Positions 33,988-42,051 of a DNA stretch of 64,000 nt are shown here, piece by piece; positions within the stretch are counted from its first letter, which is position 1; every line of letters starts with the position of its first letter. Made by a program: the position numbers and the translations under genes. Under the pieces are notes generated by a model. The model did not search any database. It was not told the DNA's origin and was given only the letters and a program-made list of their open reading frames with translations. The stretch spans positions 1 to 64,000 of the forward strand of contig NZ_JACDUS010000015.1 in the NCBI RefSeq assembly GCF_013761005.1. The letters run 5' to 3'. The DNA is from Desulfosalsimonas propionicica (GTDB lineage Bacteria > Desulfobacterota > Desulfobacteria > Desulfobacterales > Desulfosalsimonadaceae).

Positions 33988-35292
33988 TTACTGCCACCGG
34001 AATAAATCCTTTTCCGCGGAAATTCCGATGCTGCCGCGGTGGTCCACATAATTGTCTCTTTCAATATCCGAATTGTTATCAACAAAGCTATATTTCCCGT
34101 AGAGCCTGTACCAGCGGGAAAATGCCCATGACAGGCCGGCTGAAGCCACAAATCTTTGCTCATCTGCGCTTGGCTCGCGCTCCAGGTATGTGTCATCCCG
34201 GTAGCGGATATCAACGTTGATCGTAAGGTCCCGGAGCAGGGTCCGGTCCATACCGGTGGCTGCGGTCCAGTAGCGGGAAAGGCCCAGATTGTCGACTCCT
34301 GTGTACTCCCTGGCATCCAGCCCGCTTTCGGCGCTGAAATACCAGGAGGTTCTCCGCCAGCTTTTTTCCATTTCCCCCCTGAGATACAGCGCATCTTCAT
34401 CTGAAAAAAACTCCCGCTCCACCCTGGACGCCCCGGCATTCACACTCAGGTTGAGGCTGGGGGAATACTGGGTGTCTATGCCCATCGAAGCGGTATAGAC
34501 CTCGTAGTCATTGGGCTCTTCATCATAGTCGCTGTGCGTATACCCGAGATGACCGAAAATCCGGGTTTTCCGGGTTAGCCTGTAATACAGATAAAAGTCC
34601 CCGGAATTTGTGGTCAGGTCTTCGGACAGGGCGGATTCATCGGGCTCGTCAAAATCGCCCCTGGAAAAGTTGTAATTGAGTCCCGCCTCCCACTGGTGAT
34701 TGATCCGGTGGTTAACAGAGGCATACGGAGAATGCCGGACATAATCGGAATACTGATCGTCGCTGTTTTCCAGCACCCGGTTGCGATAGCCGATTTTCAG
34801 CACCCTTTCCCTGCCGTAGGTGTAGGCAGCAGCTGCGGAAAAGCTGTTGCTCCAGTAGGTCCGCCGCCCACGCCGGTCTGATATCTCAATCTCGCTCTCT
34901 GTGGTTTCGTCTGTTTCGTAAGGATCCTGGGTTCTGACAAAATTGTCACTGAAGTTCAGTGTCAAACTCTTTGATGCCTGGACATCATATCGCGCAGAAG
35001 CATAGTGATCTGTCCGCACGTCATCTGTTAAATAGCTGTAAACAAAGCCTGGGGAATATCCGAGGGAAAAATTCGAGCGCCGGCTTTTCAGGGTATAATC
35101 AAGGCTCGGGGACAAAGTGGTGGTTGATTCATCCACCTCATTATCCGGTTCCCGGTTGATATTGGAATCATATCCGTGCTCCAGGGAAATCCCGCCGCGA
35201 AGAGTGCTTTCAGCAAGGGCTGCAGATGCGTACAGCAATAAAAAGACAAAAACCAGGGGCAGCGTCCTGCCCTGTTTTCCCAGGGAAATCAT
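33988..35292 (-). CDS. Outer-membrane beta-barrel protein, PEP-CTERM locus type
   Basis: A 434-residue exported protein with a signal peptide (residues 1-27, cleavage after ALA). The mature part alternates short amphipathic strands rich in Tyr, Asp and Arg (SLGYSPGFVYSYL, KSLTLNFSDNFV, RKTRIFGHLGYTHSDYDEEPND) and ends with an aromatic residue in the final strand, as in outer-membrane barrels. It matches the hypothetical outer-membrane protein family conserved in exosortase A loci. It likely works with the export protein encoded just upstream (20-base gap), perhaps as an outer-membrane channel component. Confidence 0.82.
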   Translation of the reverse strand: MISLGKQGRTLPLVFVFLLLYASAALAESTLRGGISLEHGYDSNINREPDNEVDESTTTLSPSLDYTLKSRRSNFSLGYSPGFVYSYLTDDVRTDHYASARYDVQASKSLTLNFSDNFVRTQDPYETDETTESEIEISDRRGRRTYWSNSFSAAAAYTYGRERVLKIGYRNRVLENSDDQYSDYVRHSPYASVNHRINHQWEAGLNYNFSRGDFDEPDESALSEDLTTNSGDFYLYYRLTRKTRIFGHLGYTHSDYDEEPNDYEVYTASMGIDTQYSPSLNLSVNAGASRVEREFFSDEDALYLRGEMEKSWRRTSWYFSAESGLDAREYTGVDNLGLSRYWTAATGMDRTLLRDLTINVDIRYRDDTYLEREPSADEQRFVASAGLSWAFSRWYRLYGKYSFVDNNSDIERDNYVDHRGSIGISAEKDLFRWQ

Positions 35293-35312
35293 CTCAATTA
35301 TTTCCTTTTGTT

Positions 35313-35909
35313 TTAGGGGATTACAATTGTGTCCCCGGGCTGGATAACCGCATTCCGCCCTTCGGCCTCATCCTTTAAGAACTTGTCATAATTGAAATAA
35401 GAAACGCTTTCCTCTTCTTCGCCCGGACCGCTTACAATCATGATCCGGTCTTTTTTGGCCCACTCGCCAAAACCCCCGGCCCTGGCGATGGCCTGGATCA
35501 CCGTGACCGGACGGGTGATGGAATACTCTCCGGGACTGGCTACCTGGCCGAGCACGTAGTAGACTTTGCTCCTGCTTTCTGCAAGAATCACGGTAACTTC
35601 CGGATCTTCCAAAAAGCGCCCCAGTTTTGCCGTTATTCTTTCGGCAAGCTCTGCAGGCGTTGCCCCCGCGGCCTCGACCTCTCCTGCAAGGGGCAGGGAA
35701 ATATTGCCGTCGATTCTGACAAATACACCCCTGGAAAGCTCCGATTCACTGTACACCATGACGTCGAGAACATCTCCGGCGCCAATGATATACTGCCCCG
35801 ATGATGCCCCCGCCTCCGCGTTTTGTTGGGCTCCAGCCTGCGGGGTGCTGATCAGGCACAGCGCCAGAAACAGAAAAATCATACTTTTCAGGCGTCCTGA
35901 TAAAACCAT
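35313..35909 (-). CDS. Polysaccharide export protein (Wza-like), PEP-CTERM type
   Basis: A periplasmic/outer-membrane export protein with a signal peptide (SMIFLFLALCLISTPQAGA). The polysaccharide biosynthesis/export domain starts at QYIIGAGDVLDVMVYSE and is followed by a SLBB domain (SKVYYVLGQVASPGEYSI). The protein is short (198 residues), as is usual for this locus type; full Wza is longer. The open frame extends to a GTG at 35981, but the ATG at 35909 is preferred: it has a GGGAGGA Shine-Dalgarno seven bases upstream and puts the signal peptide at the N-terminus. It is the first gene of the export/assembly operon running to 29937. Confidence 0.88.
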   Translation of the reverse strand: MVLSGRLKSMIFLFLALCLISTPQAGAQQNAEAGASSGQYIIGAGDVLDVMVYSESELSRGVFVRIDGNISLPLAGEVEAAGATPAELAERITAKLGRFLEDPEVTVILAESRSKVYYVLGQVASPGEYSITRPVTVIQAIARAGGFGEWAKKDRIMIVSGPGEEEESVSYFNYDKFLKDEAEGRNAVIQPGDTIVIP

Positions 35910-36097
35910 GGGCCATCCTCCCTTTCCCTGATGTAGAAAAGATTGAAAATTCGTTTGACCAACTTTAACTGCTGTATGCACTCAATGCAATTACCGCTCC
36001 GGGCCGATGCCGGAACAAAAAAATCTTTTTGATTCTGTTTGCTCCTGACTGGGGATGGAATTAAGGTTGATTTTAAGAAAACGAAAATCAAGAAACC

Positions 36098-36113
36098 TGG
36101 CATTATTTCTGCA
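36098..36113 (+). promoter_or_regulatory. Sigma-54-like promoter of the TPR lipoprotein gene
   Basis: TGGCATTATTTCTGCA has the GG-N10-GC spacing and one mismatch in each box compared with TGGCAC-N5-TTGCA. The expected transcription start near 36125 leaves a leader of about 70 bases. CCGG dyad half-sites lie 80-100 bases upstream. Confidence 0.5.
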
Positions 36114-36197
36114 GAATATATTATAAAAGAAAACCTTCATTAAAGTAAATTAAAAACTTGCATGCACTGAACCCTGTAAACAAAGGCTGACATTGTT

Positions 36198-38492
36198 ATG
36201 AAATTTTATCAAAAGAGCTCCTGTTTTGCAACATTGTGTCTTTTCATTGTGATCATCGTGTCCGGCTGCAGTTCTCCTGAGGGAAAAAAGATCGAACATT
36301 ATAATAAGGGCATGAAGTATTCCGAGGAAGAAAACTACAATTCAGCCGTAATCGAATTTCGCAATGCCGTCAAAATTGATCCCAGGTTTGCAGATGCCCG
36401 CTATCAGCTGGGGCTTGCGTATTTGGAGACAGGCCAGCCGGCAAGGGCTTTTCGGGAGCTGCAAAGGGCGGCAAGCCTGGATCCTGAAAACACGGACGCC
36501 CTGATGAAAACCGCGGAAATGTATCTTATGTCCCGGCATCCGGACGAGGCCAGGCAAACGGTGAAACAGGTCCTTGAAACCGAAAAAGACCATCCCGGCG
36601 CTCTGGCCTTAATGGCCCAGCTCGAACTTGTGGACAACAACCTTGATGCGGCCGAAAGCCTGATTGCAAAGGCGCTTGAAAAGAAACCCGAAGAAAGCCG
36701 GTATCACATTATCAAAGCCAGGGTAATGGGCCGGCAGGAGCGCATGGAAGAAGCCGGCCAGGCCCTGGAAAAAGCCGTTGAACTCGATCCTGACATCACT
36801 GCCCTGACAGAGCTCGCATCTTTCTACAGAAGCCGGGGTCTGCAGGACAAGGCTGAAGAAACCATAAAAAAACTGGCTGGATTGGATCCGGACAGTTCTG
36901 AACCCTACCTGGAACTGGCAAAATTCTACCTGTCTCTGGGAGAAATGGAAAAGGCAGAGGAAAATTTTCTGGCGGCTGTTGAAAAAAATCCTGATTCGCC
37001 GCACGTCCATACCCTGCTGGGCAATTTCTACCGCGGTATCCGGGAGCTTGAAAAAGCAGAGAAGGCATATGTCCAGGCGGTTGAAAAATCAGAACAGGCA
37101 GACGATGCAATGGCAAAACTGGCCGACTTCTACTATGAGACGGGCAGAATGGAGCAGGCATCTGAAATGGCCGGCAAAGCGCTTTCGATCAATAAGGGCC
37201 ACCCTCTTGCCAGCCTGGTCCAGGCCAGGCTTCTCATCCGGGAGGGTAGAAACCCGGATGCCCTCCGGATAGCCGAACGCCTCACCGAAGATTACCCCAA
37301 AATGGGGATGGCCCATTACGTAAAGGCCAGGGCCCGTCTGAATCTGGGGGATACAAAGCTTTCGTTCAGCTCCGCGGAAGAGGCGCTCAAGTTATCCCCG
37401 AATCGTTCAGAGGCCTGGGCGCTCATGGCTCAGCACATGCTGATGAAAAGGGACGAAGAAGAAGCAAAAGAGCATGCAGGCAGGGCGCTTAAGCTCGATC
37501 CCGGAAATATCCGCGCTGCTGTTATTTTGGGCAAATCCTTTTTGGCCGCCGGCGAGACCGACAATGCCGCAGCCCTTTTTGAGGAAATCAACCGGCAGAT
37601 TCCTGAAAACCCCGAGATCCTGTATAATCTGGCAAATGTTTATATGGCGCAGGAAAATGCGGACCAGGCCATTGAAACCCTGGAAAAACTTCTTTCAGTA
37701 CGGCCGGGATTTAACCCGGCGCTGGGCATGCTTGCCGGTATTTATCTCCGGCAGGGCAGGGCCGATCTTGCGGTTTCCAGGGCTGAAAAGCAGGTGGAGA
37801 TTGCCCCGGAGAGCGTGGAAAATCTCATGCTGCTGGCACGGCTTTACGACAGGGTTGAAAATGCTCCTGACAGGGCACTGGAACTGCTGGAGCGGGCCAG
37901 GGAGGCGGACCCTGAAAATCCGGGGATTTACGCGGCCTCAGCGCAAATACTGGCCCGTACCGGCCGGATCGATGAAGCCATAAAATCTTACAGGGAGGCA
38001 ACTGAAAAAGATCCGGGTTTTGTTGCCGGCCATATGGCCCTGGGCACCCTGCTGGAGCAGACAGGCGATATTGAAGGCGCCAAGGCTGCTTACAAAAATG
38101 CTCTTGAAGAAAAACCGGATTTTGCCGCTGCAGCCAACAACCTGGCATGGCTTATGGCAAACGAATCAGAGCCGGATCTGGGCGAGGCCATGCGCCTGGC
38201 CATGAGTGCCAAGGAAGCCTTTCCGGATGATCCGTTTATTGCAGACACACTCGGGTGGGTGCATTACAAGAGGGGGTCTTACGGACTGGCCCTGACCCAG
38301 TTCAGCACTGCAGTTGAAAAAAGGCCTGACCTTCCGATCCTGCGATATCACCTGGCCCTTGCACTCTACAAAGACGGGCAGAAACAAGCTGCGGAAAAGG
38401 CGCTTTCAGAGTGCCTGGCATCTGAGCAGCAATTCCCTGAACGCGAAAAAGCCAGAGAGCTTCTCCAAAAGATCCGGGGAGAAACCGGATAA
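36198..38492 (+). CDS. prsT: PEP-CTERM system TPR-repeat lipoprotein
   Basis: A 764-residue lipoprotein. The signal peptide ends with the lipobox VSGC (Cys24). The rest is a continuous array of tetratricopeptide repeats, about twenty units, recognisable by A-x-x-x-L/Y-G-x-A and D-P-x-N/D spacing (LGLAYLETGQPARAFRELQRA at the first repeats). It matches the PrsT family of exosortase A loci, which is thought to scaffold polysaccharide export or protein sorting in the periplasm. It is transcribed divergently from the export operon and ends with a strong terminator. The symbol is by family resemblance. Confidence 0.88.
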   Translation: MKFYQKSSCFATLCLFIVIIVSGCSSPEGKKIEHYNKGMKYSEEENYNSAVIEFRNAVKIDPRFADARYQLGLAYLETGQPARAFRELQRAASLDPENTDALMKTAEMYLMSRHPDEARQTVKQVLETEKDHPGALALMAQLELVDNNLDAAESLIAKALEKKPEESRYHIIKARVMGRQERMEEAGQALEKAVELDPDITALTELASFYRSRGLQDKAEETIKKLAGLDPDSSEPYLELAKFYLSLGEMEKAEENFLAAVEKNPDSPHVHTLLGNFYRGIRELEKAEKAYVQAVEKSEQADDAMAKLADFYYETGRMEQASEMAGKALSINKGHPLASLVQARLLIREGRNPDALRIAERLTEDYPKMGMAHYVKARARLNLGDTKLSFSSAEEALKLSPNRSEAWALMAQHMLMKRDEEEAKEHAGRALKLDPGNIRAAVILGKSFLAAGETDNAAALFEEINRQIPENPEILYNLANVYMAQENADQAIETLEKLLSVRPGFNPALGMLAGIYLRQGRADLAVSRAEKQVEIAPESVENLMLLARLYDRVENAPDRALELLERAREADPENPGIYAASAQILARTGRIDEAIKSYREATEKDPGFVAGHMALGTLLEQTGDIEGAKAAYKNALEEKPDFAAAANNLAWLMANESEPDLGEAMRLAMSAKEAFPDDPFIADTLGWVHYKRGSYGLALTQFSTAVEKRPDLPILRYHLALALYKDGQKQAAEKALSECLASEQQFPEREKARELLQKIRGETG

Positions 38493-38505
38493 GCGGTGCT
38501 GAAAG

Positions 38506-38549
38506 CCAAAGGGGCGAACACTGTGTGTCCGCCCCTTTGGTGTTTTTTG
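38506..38549 (+). terminator. Intrinsic terminator after the TPR lipoprotein gene
   Basis: CCAAAGGGGCG (38506-38516) and CGCCCCTTTGG (38530-38540) form a perfect 11-base stem with a 13-base loop, followed by TGTTTTTTG. It lies 13 bases past the stop codon and faces the end of the convergent adhesin gene. Confidence 0.92.
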
Positions 38550-38593
38550 TGTCCCGGCAGTTGATATCCAGGGTCACATGGCCTTGTCCATTA

Positions 38594-41449
38594 TTATGGG
38601 GAAAGACTAAAGCTCATGTAGCCCACCGCTTCAGTTATATGCTTCACTTCACTGTCTTTGGACTGTTCCTCGTCAATTAACACTTCTACTCCGCCTGCGT
38701 TTTTGTTTTGCCATCTGACGTTGGCGGTATCCCTGCCGTCTTTGGTCTGCATGTCTGCCACAAACACAGGGCTGGTTTCAAATGACGGATAAAATGTGAT
38801 GGCATGCAGTTCATCGGTGACCTCGTCAAAGGTTGTATCAACGATATAACTGATGCCGGCGATGGTGTCAGAGGACGGTTCCCAGGCGATAAATGAGATT
38901 GTCTCCAGGGCGTTATGGCCGTCTTTATTGGCCTCCTGCTGCTGAAGGTCAAAGTCGAATCTGTCTTTGGTTATATTATGGATCCGGCCTGTGACCGCAG
39001 TCCTTTCATTTTCAGTCGTTACTGAGCAGATGACAACCGGTTTTTGGTTAAACGGCCGGCTGAAACTGACGTTTTGGGTGCTGTTGGTTTCAAATGTTGC
39101 CGCCTCCATCTGGATGCCGTTTGGCAGTTCATGTCTGCCCGCCTCAACGACAAGGTAGCTGGCGTTTTCATTAACATGCCAATCGTCAAGGTATTCCCAT
39201 TCCTGAATCCGGATATCAAAACCTTCCCAGTTTAGATTTTTGATTCTGATCACCCCGGGATCGCTTCCGTTTAAGCTCATGGGCTTGGCCACGATCACCG
39301 GATCATAGAAGATTTTTTCAAAGATCACGGATTGCCATTCATGATTGATCTCGATTTCTGCAAATTCTATGGAGTCTTCAAAGACATCTTCTGAGATGTA
39401 CTGCTCATCTGTGCTTTCATCATCAGAGCTGTCAGTACCGCTGTCCGATTCCGGATCGGTGCTGTCTGTCTCCTGCTCATTTGTGGTGTCCTCTCCGGAA
39501 TCATCGCTTGTGTCCGCTGTATTATCGGAGGTTTCATCGGTGGATCCTGCGGTATGATAAACGGTTTCGGAAAAATCGCTTTCATTGCCGTTTCCATCCA
39601 GGCTGGTGGCGGCAAATGCGTATTCATATCCGGTTTCGAGATCAAAGAATGTGTGGCTGGTAGTGTCTGCAGCGTCAATGGTGACATCGGGTGTGGATTT
39701 GAAGTCGGTGCCGGACTTTCCATAGTAGAGGTTGTATCCGGCAACCCGGTCGTCATCCGGCCGGCTCCAGGAAAGGGTGACATCCCCGGACTGGGTGTCT
39801 TCGGATACGGTGCCGTCGGTTTGGTCATCTGTATTGTCGCCGTCGCCTCCGGAGTCGGCATCCGAGCTGCTGTCATCGCTGCTGCCATCATCTCCGGATT
39901 CCGAATCCGAACCGTCATTGTCAGTTTCGTTGGAATCTTCGGGGTCCACGCTATAATAAATGGTTTCGGAAAAATCGCTTTCATTGCCGTTTCCATCCAG
40001 GCTGGTGGCGGCAAATGCGTATTCATATCCGGTTTCGAGATCAAAGAATGTGTGGCTGGTAGTGTCTGCAGCGTCAATGGTGACATCGGGTGCGGATTTG
40101 AAGTCGGTGCCGGACTTTCCATAGTAGAGGTTGTATCCGGCGATTCGGTCGTCATCCGGCCGGCTCCAGGAAAGGGTGACATCCCCGAACTGGGTGTCTT
40201 CGGATACGGTGCCGTCGGTTTGGTCATCTGTATTATCGCTGTCGTCTCCGGAGTCTGCATCCGAGCTGCCATCATCGCTGCTGCCATCATCTCCGGATTC
40301 CGAATCCGAGCCGTCATTACTGGTATCGTCGTTTTCTTCCGTGCAGGCGGCATCGGTTCCGTCGCAGTTCTGGTCAATGCCGTCGCCGCAGATTTCCTCT
40401 GCGCCGGGATAAACAGAAGCGTCGTTGTCATTGCAGTCCCCGTCGTTGACACTGTAGCCGTCACCGTCATTGTCAGCGTCATCCGGGTCAACAGTAAATG
40501 TGATTTCCAGCCTGGGTCTTGTATTGGCGTCAGCTGCCTCGGATGCGGCAAAATAGCGGTGGCTGTTGGCTGCAGCCGAGTCATCCGAGTTGATCATCAG
40601 GCCGTAATTGGCATCCGGGTTGTCCACCCAGGCCTTGGCCATGCCGGAAATGTCCCATTGCTTGTATCCGGGCTCCTGGTTCAGGGTCTTGACATCTTCT
40701 GCTGCGGTAATATCGGCCTGGGCCAGGGGGATGTCGTTGTAGCAGTCGCTGTTGGCGGTCCACTCCTTGACCCCGTCGTAGGTGTAGCCGTTGGCGCCGT
40801 TGAATTCCGGGTTGTGGTTGAGGATCTTATGTACGGACAGGTCATAGGATCCGTCCCCGCCGGCAGCAGTTTGATACAGATGCAGCACGGCGCTTTGAAT
40901 CTCTGCCCCGTCAGGCAGTGCGGAAAGATCGGCCTTAAGCAAAATGGCGTTGGCCGGCGTATTTTCCGGCCAGGTATAGGTGTTTAGCTGCTCACTGGCA
41001 CTATTGGTTTCTTCATTGATGTTGATAAAGGTATCGGTGAGGGTCCCGAGCTCATGTGCATCCGCGGTATCTCCGAATACCAGTAGCTGGTTTTCGTCGT
41101 CTGTGGTTTCCGTGGAGCCTACGGTATGATTGATGGTTTCGGAAAAATCGCTTTCATTGCCGTTTCCATCCAGGCTGGTGGCGGCAAAATCATATGTCTG
41201 CCCTTCTTTGAGCTCTGAAATGGTGCAGCTGGTGATATCCGGGGAGTCAATGCTTTGGCCCGGCGCTGACTTGAAGTTGGTTCCGGTTTCCCCGTGATAT
41301 ATATTATACCCGGCAACCCGGTCGTCATCCGGCCGGCTCCAGGAAAGGGTGATTTCAGCACAAAAGGCAGTTGAGGATAAAAGGGAAAATAAAAAAAATA
41401 ATCCGATTGTTAAAGTAAAACTTTTTGTTCTGTGTTTGTCCGTGCGCAT
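38594..41449 (-). CDS. Large secreted adhesin-like protein with fibronectin III, DNRLRE and lectin-like modules
   Basis: A 951-residue exported protein (signal peptide about 1-31). In order: fibronectin III (30-110); a DNRLRE-like domain (about 122-320, LLVFGDTADAHELGTLTDTF...RPRLEITF); a Cys/Asp-rich metal-binding motif (DNDGDGYSVNDGDCNDNDASVYPG, about 325-370, as in MopE-type proteins); acidic Ser/Asp linkers; two more fibronectin III modules (422-502 and 555-635); a long acidic linker; and a C-terminal region (about 695-951) made of three diverged repeats resembling H-type lectin folds. There is no PEP-CTERM tail or LPXTG, so it is probably released or non-covalently held. Calcium binding by the acidic parts is likely. 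AGGAGG five bases upstream sets the start. Confidence 0.8.
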   Translation of the reverse strand: MRTDKHRTKSFTLTIGLFFLFSLLSSTAFCAEITLSWSRPDDDRVAGYNIYHGETGTNFKSAPGQSIDSPDITSCTISELKEGQTYDFAATSLDGNGNESDFSETINHTVGSTETTDDENQLLVFGDTADAHELGTLTDTFININEETNSASEQLNTYTWPENTPANAILLKADLSALPDGAEIQSAVLHLYQTAAGGDGSYDLSVHKILNHNPEFNGANGYTYDGVKEWTANSDCYNDIPLAQADITAAEDVKTLNQEPGYKQWDISGMAKAWVDNPDANYGLMINSDDSAAANSHRYFAASEAADANTRPRLEITFTVDPDDADNDGDGYSVNDGDCNDNDASVYPGAEEICGDGIDQNCDGTDAACTEENDDTSNDGSDSESGDDGSSDDGSSDADSGDDSDNTDDQTDGTVSEDTQFGDVTLSWSRPDDDRIAGYNLYYGKSGTDFKSAPDVTIDAADTTSHTFFDLETGYEYAFAATSLDGNGNESDFSETIYYSVDPEDSNETDNDGSDSESGDDGSSDDSSSDADSGGDGDNTDDQTDGTVSEDTQSGDVTLSWSRPDDDRVAGYNLYYGKSGTDFKSTPDVTIDAADTTSHTFFDLETGYEYAFAATSLDGNGNESDFSETVYHTAGSTDETSDNTADTSDDSGEDTTNEQETDSTDPESDSGTDSSDDESTDEQYISEDVFEDSIEFAEIEINHEWQSVIFEKIFYDPVIVAKPMSLNGSDPGVIRIKNLNWEGFDIRIQEWEYLDDWHVNENASYLVVEAGRHELPNGIQMEAATFETNSTQNVSFSRPFNQKPVVICSVTTENERTAVTGRIHNITKDRFDFDLQQQEANKDGHNALETISFIAWEPSSDTIAGISYIVDTTFDEVTDELHAITFYPSFETSPVFVADMQTKDGRDTANVRWQNKNAGGVEVLIDEEQSKDSEVKHITEAVGYMSFSLSP
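39515..40312 (-). repeat. 399-base in-frame tandem duplication
   Basis: Two units of 133 codons each (about 39515-39913 and 39914-40312) are nearly identical at the DNA level, including silent positions. Each encodes one acidic Ser/Asp linker plus one fibronectin III module. Only scattered substitutions are seen, so the duplication is recent or maintained by recombination. The N-terminal module (41131-41360) is a more diverged relative. Confidence 0.85.
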
Positions 41450-41454
41450 TCCAG

Positions 41455-41505
41455 CCTCCTAGGTGTTGTTTGAGCCGTGGAGATACCAACACCTTCAAGG
41501 AGGTG
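41455..41505 (-). promoter_or_regulatory. Ribosome-binding site and complementary sequence (riboswitch expression platform)
   Basis: On the minus strand TAGGAGG (41455-41461) is the Shine-Dalgarno of the adhesin gene. Upstream, CACCTCCTT (41497-41505) is complementary to it over six bases. CACCT/AGGTG and GGTGTTG/CAACACC hairpins compete for the same segment. This arrangement fits translational control by the adjoining riboswitch; it is inferred from complementarity only. Confidence 0.45.
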
Positions 41506-41509
41506 GAGC

Positions 41510-41600
41510 ATCCGCCCGGCAGGCCCGCCGCCGTATCCTTTGAAAGGACTTAGGCCGGTTCCTTTGCGTCTCACCTTTTCAGGTGAATTGCCTTTTTCAA
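41510..41600 (-). promoter_or_regulatory. c-di-GMP-I riboswitch (GEMM-I)
   Basis: The minus strand shows the GEMM-I landmarks in order: GGCAA (P1, 5' side, at 41588-41592), hairpin CACCT-GAAA-AGGTG with the GAAA tetraloop (41572-41585), the conserved AGACGCAAAG (41562-41571), CCGGCCTAAG with the CCTAAG tetraloop receptor, a variable hairpin TCCTTT/AAAGGA (41536-41548), then TACGGCGGCGGGCC and TGCC closing P1 (41518-41521). It lies between the sigma-54 promoter and the adhesin start codon and should sense c-di-GMP. The match is by eye. Confidence 0.85.
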
Positions 41601-41641
41601 GCGGTTTGATAAAGTTGTGTCAGGTTTCCGCGGGTAATGTT

Positions 41642-41657
41642 AGCAAGGCATGTGCCA
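41642..41657 (-). promoter_or_regulatory. Sigma-54 promoter of the adhesin gene
   Basis: The minus strand reads TGGCACATGCCTTGCT, a full match to the core -24 and -12 boxes with correct spacing. The predicted start near 41631 lies about 30 bases upstream of the riboswitch, giving a leader of about 180 bases. No CCGGA dyads are seen upstream, so the activator may differ from that of the PEP-CTERM gene. Confidence 0.82.
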
Positions 41658-41661
41658 AGTG

Positions 41662-42051
41662 GGATTTTCAGGTGAGGACATAATAATCAATATAAATTAT
41701 TTTCTTTTATTTCGATTTGTTATCGTAGTACGGCAGAAAAATTTCTTCAAAGGATACTTTGATAAAAAAGGCAAAAAAACGCCCTGATTGTTGTATGGAA
41801 ATATACAACTACGTATACAAAAAAATACAAAGATAATTCCAGAGAGGAAAATCTCTGGCGGTTGCGGGGGTGAAATCGGTTTCAGGACAAGAGTAAAATT
41901 ACGGCGTGCTTGAAAATCAGGGCAGGACAGGGTATAAATAAAAATACGGGAACTTTTACGGCACCATCTAAAATCAGACTTTTACGAGAGCATCAATTTT
42001 GAAAAACCAGCAGAAGCCATTGATGCTTTTGCGTCCGCAAAGGAGGCGTGT
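41662..42051. other. Intergenic region between adhesin promoter and lytic transglycosylase gene
   Basis: About 390 bases without a gene, AT-rich in its first half. It contains small inverted repeats (TTGTAT-GGAA-ATATACAA near 41796-41813 and CCAGAGA...TCTCTGG near 41840-41859) that could be operators for the adhesin sigma-54 promoter, a copy of a dispersed repeat (41953-41987), and a pair GCATCAAT/ATTGATGC (41990-42026) followed by TTTGCG/CGCAAA just before the next gene. No promoter is clear for the plus-strand gene. Confidence 0.4.
41953..41987 (+). repeat. Dispersed repeat, copy 1
   Basis: The 35 bases starting CTTTTACGGCACCATCTAAA match, with a few differences, the minus strand at 59404-59438. 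Related intergenic copies 17 kb apart indicate a dispersed repeat family. Copy 1 lacks the perfect hairpin seen at copy 2. Confidence 0.6.

Noticed and set aside
35985-36001. Sigma-54 promoter for the export operon (TGCAATTACCGCTCCGG region)
   Set aside because: Three mismatches in the -24 box; not convincing compared with the other elements.
39515-40312. CRISPR-like or other array because of repetition
   Set aside because: The two 399-base units are in-frame protein modules, not short repeats with spacers. No CRISPR array or cas gene is seen in the window.
39554-40987. 477-codon plus-strand open frame
   Set aside because: It is the mirror of the repeated, low-complexity adhesin gene on the minus strand. 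Its Val/Gly/Ile-rich repeats are what antisense of Ser/Asp codons gives, and it has no ribosome binding site.
42028-42046. Second GEMM riboswitch (GCGTCCGCAAAGGAGG) before the mltF-like gene
   Set aside because: Only a CGCAAAG string is shared; the tetraloop hairpin, CCTAAG receptor and P1 are missing. It is a small stem next to the ribosome binding site.
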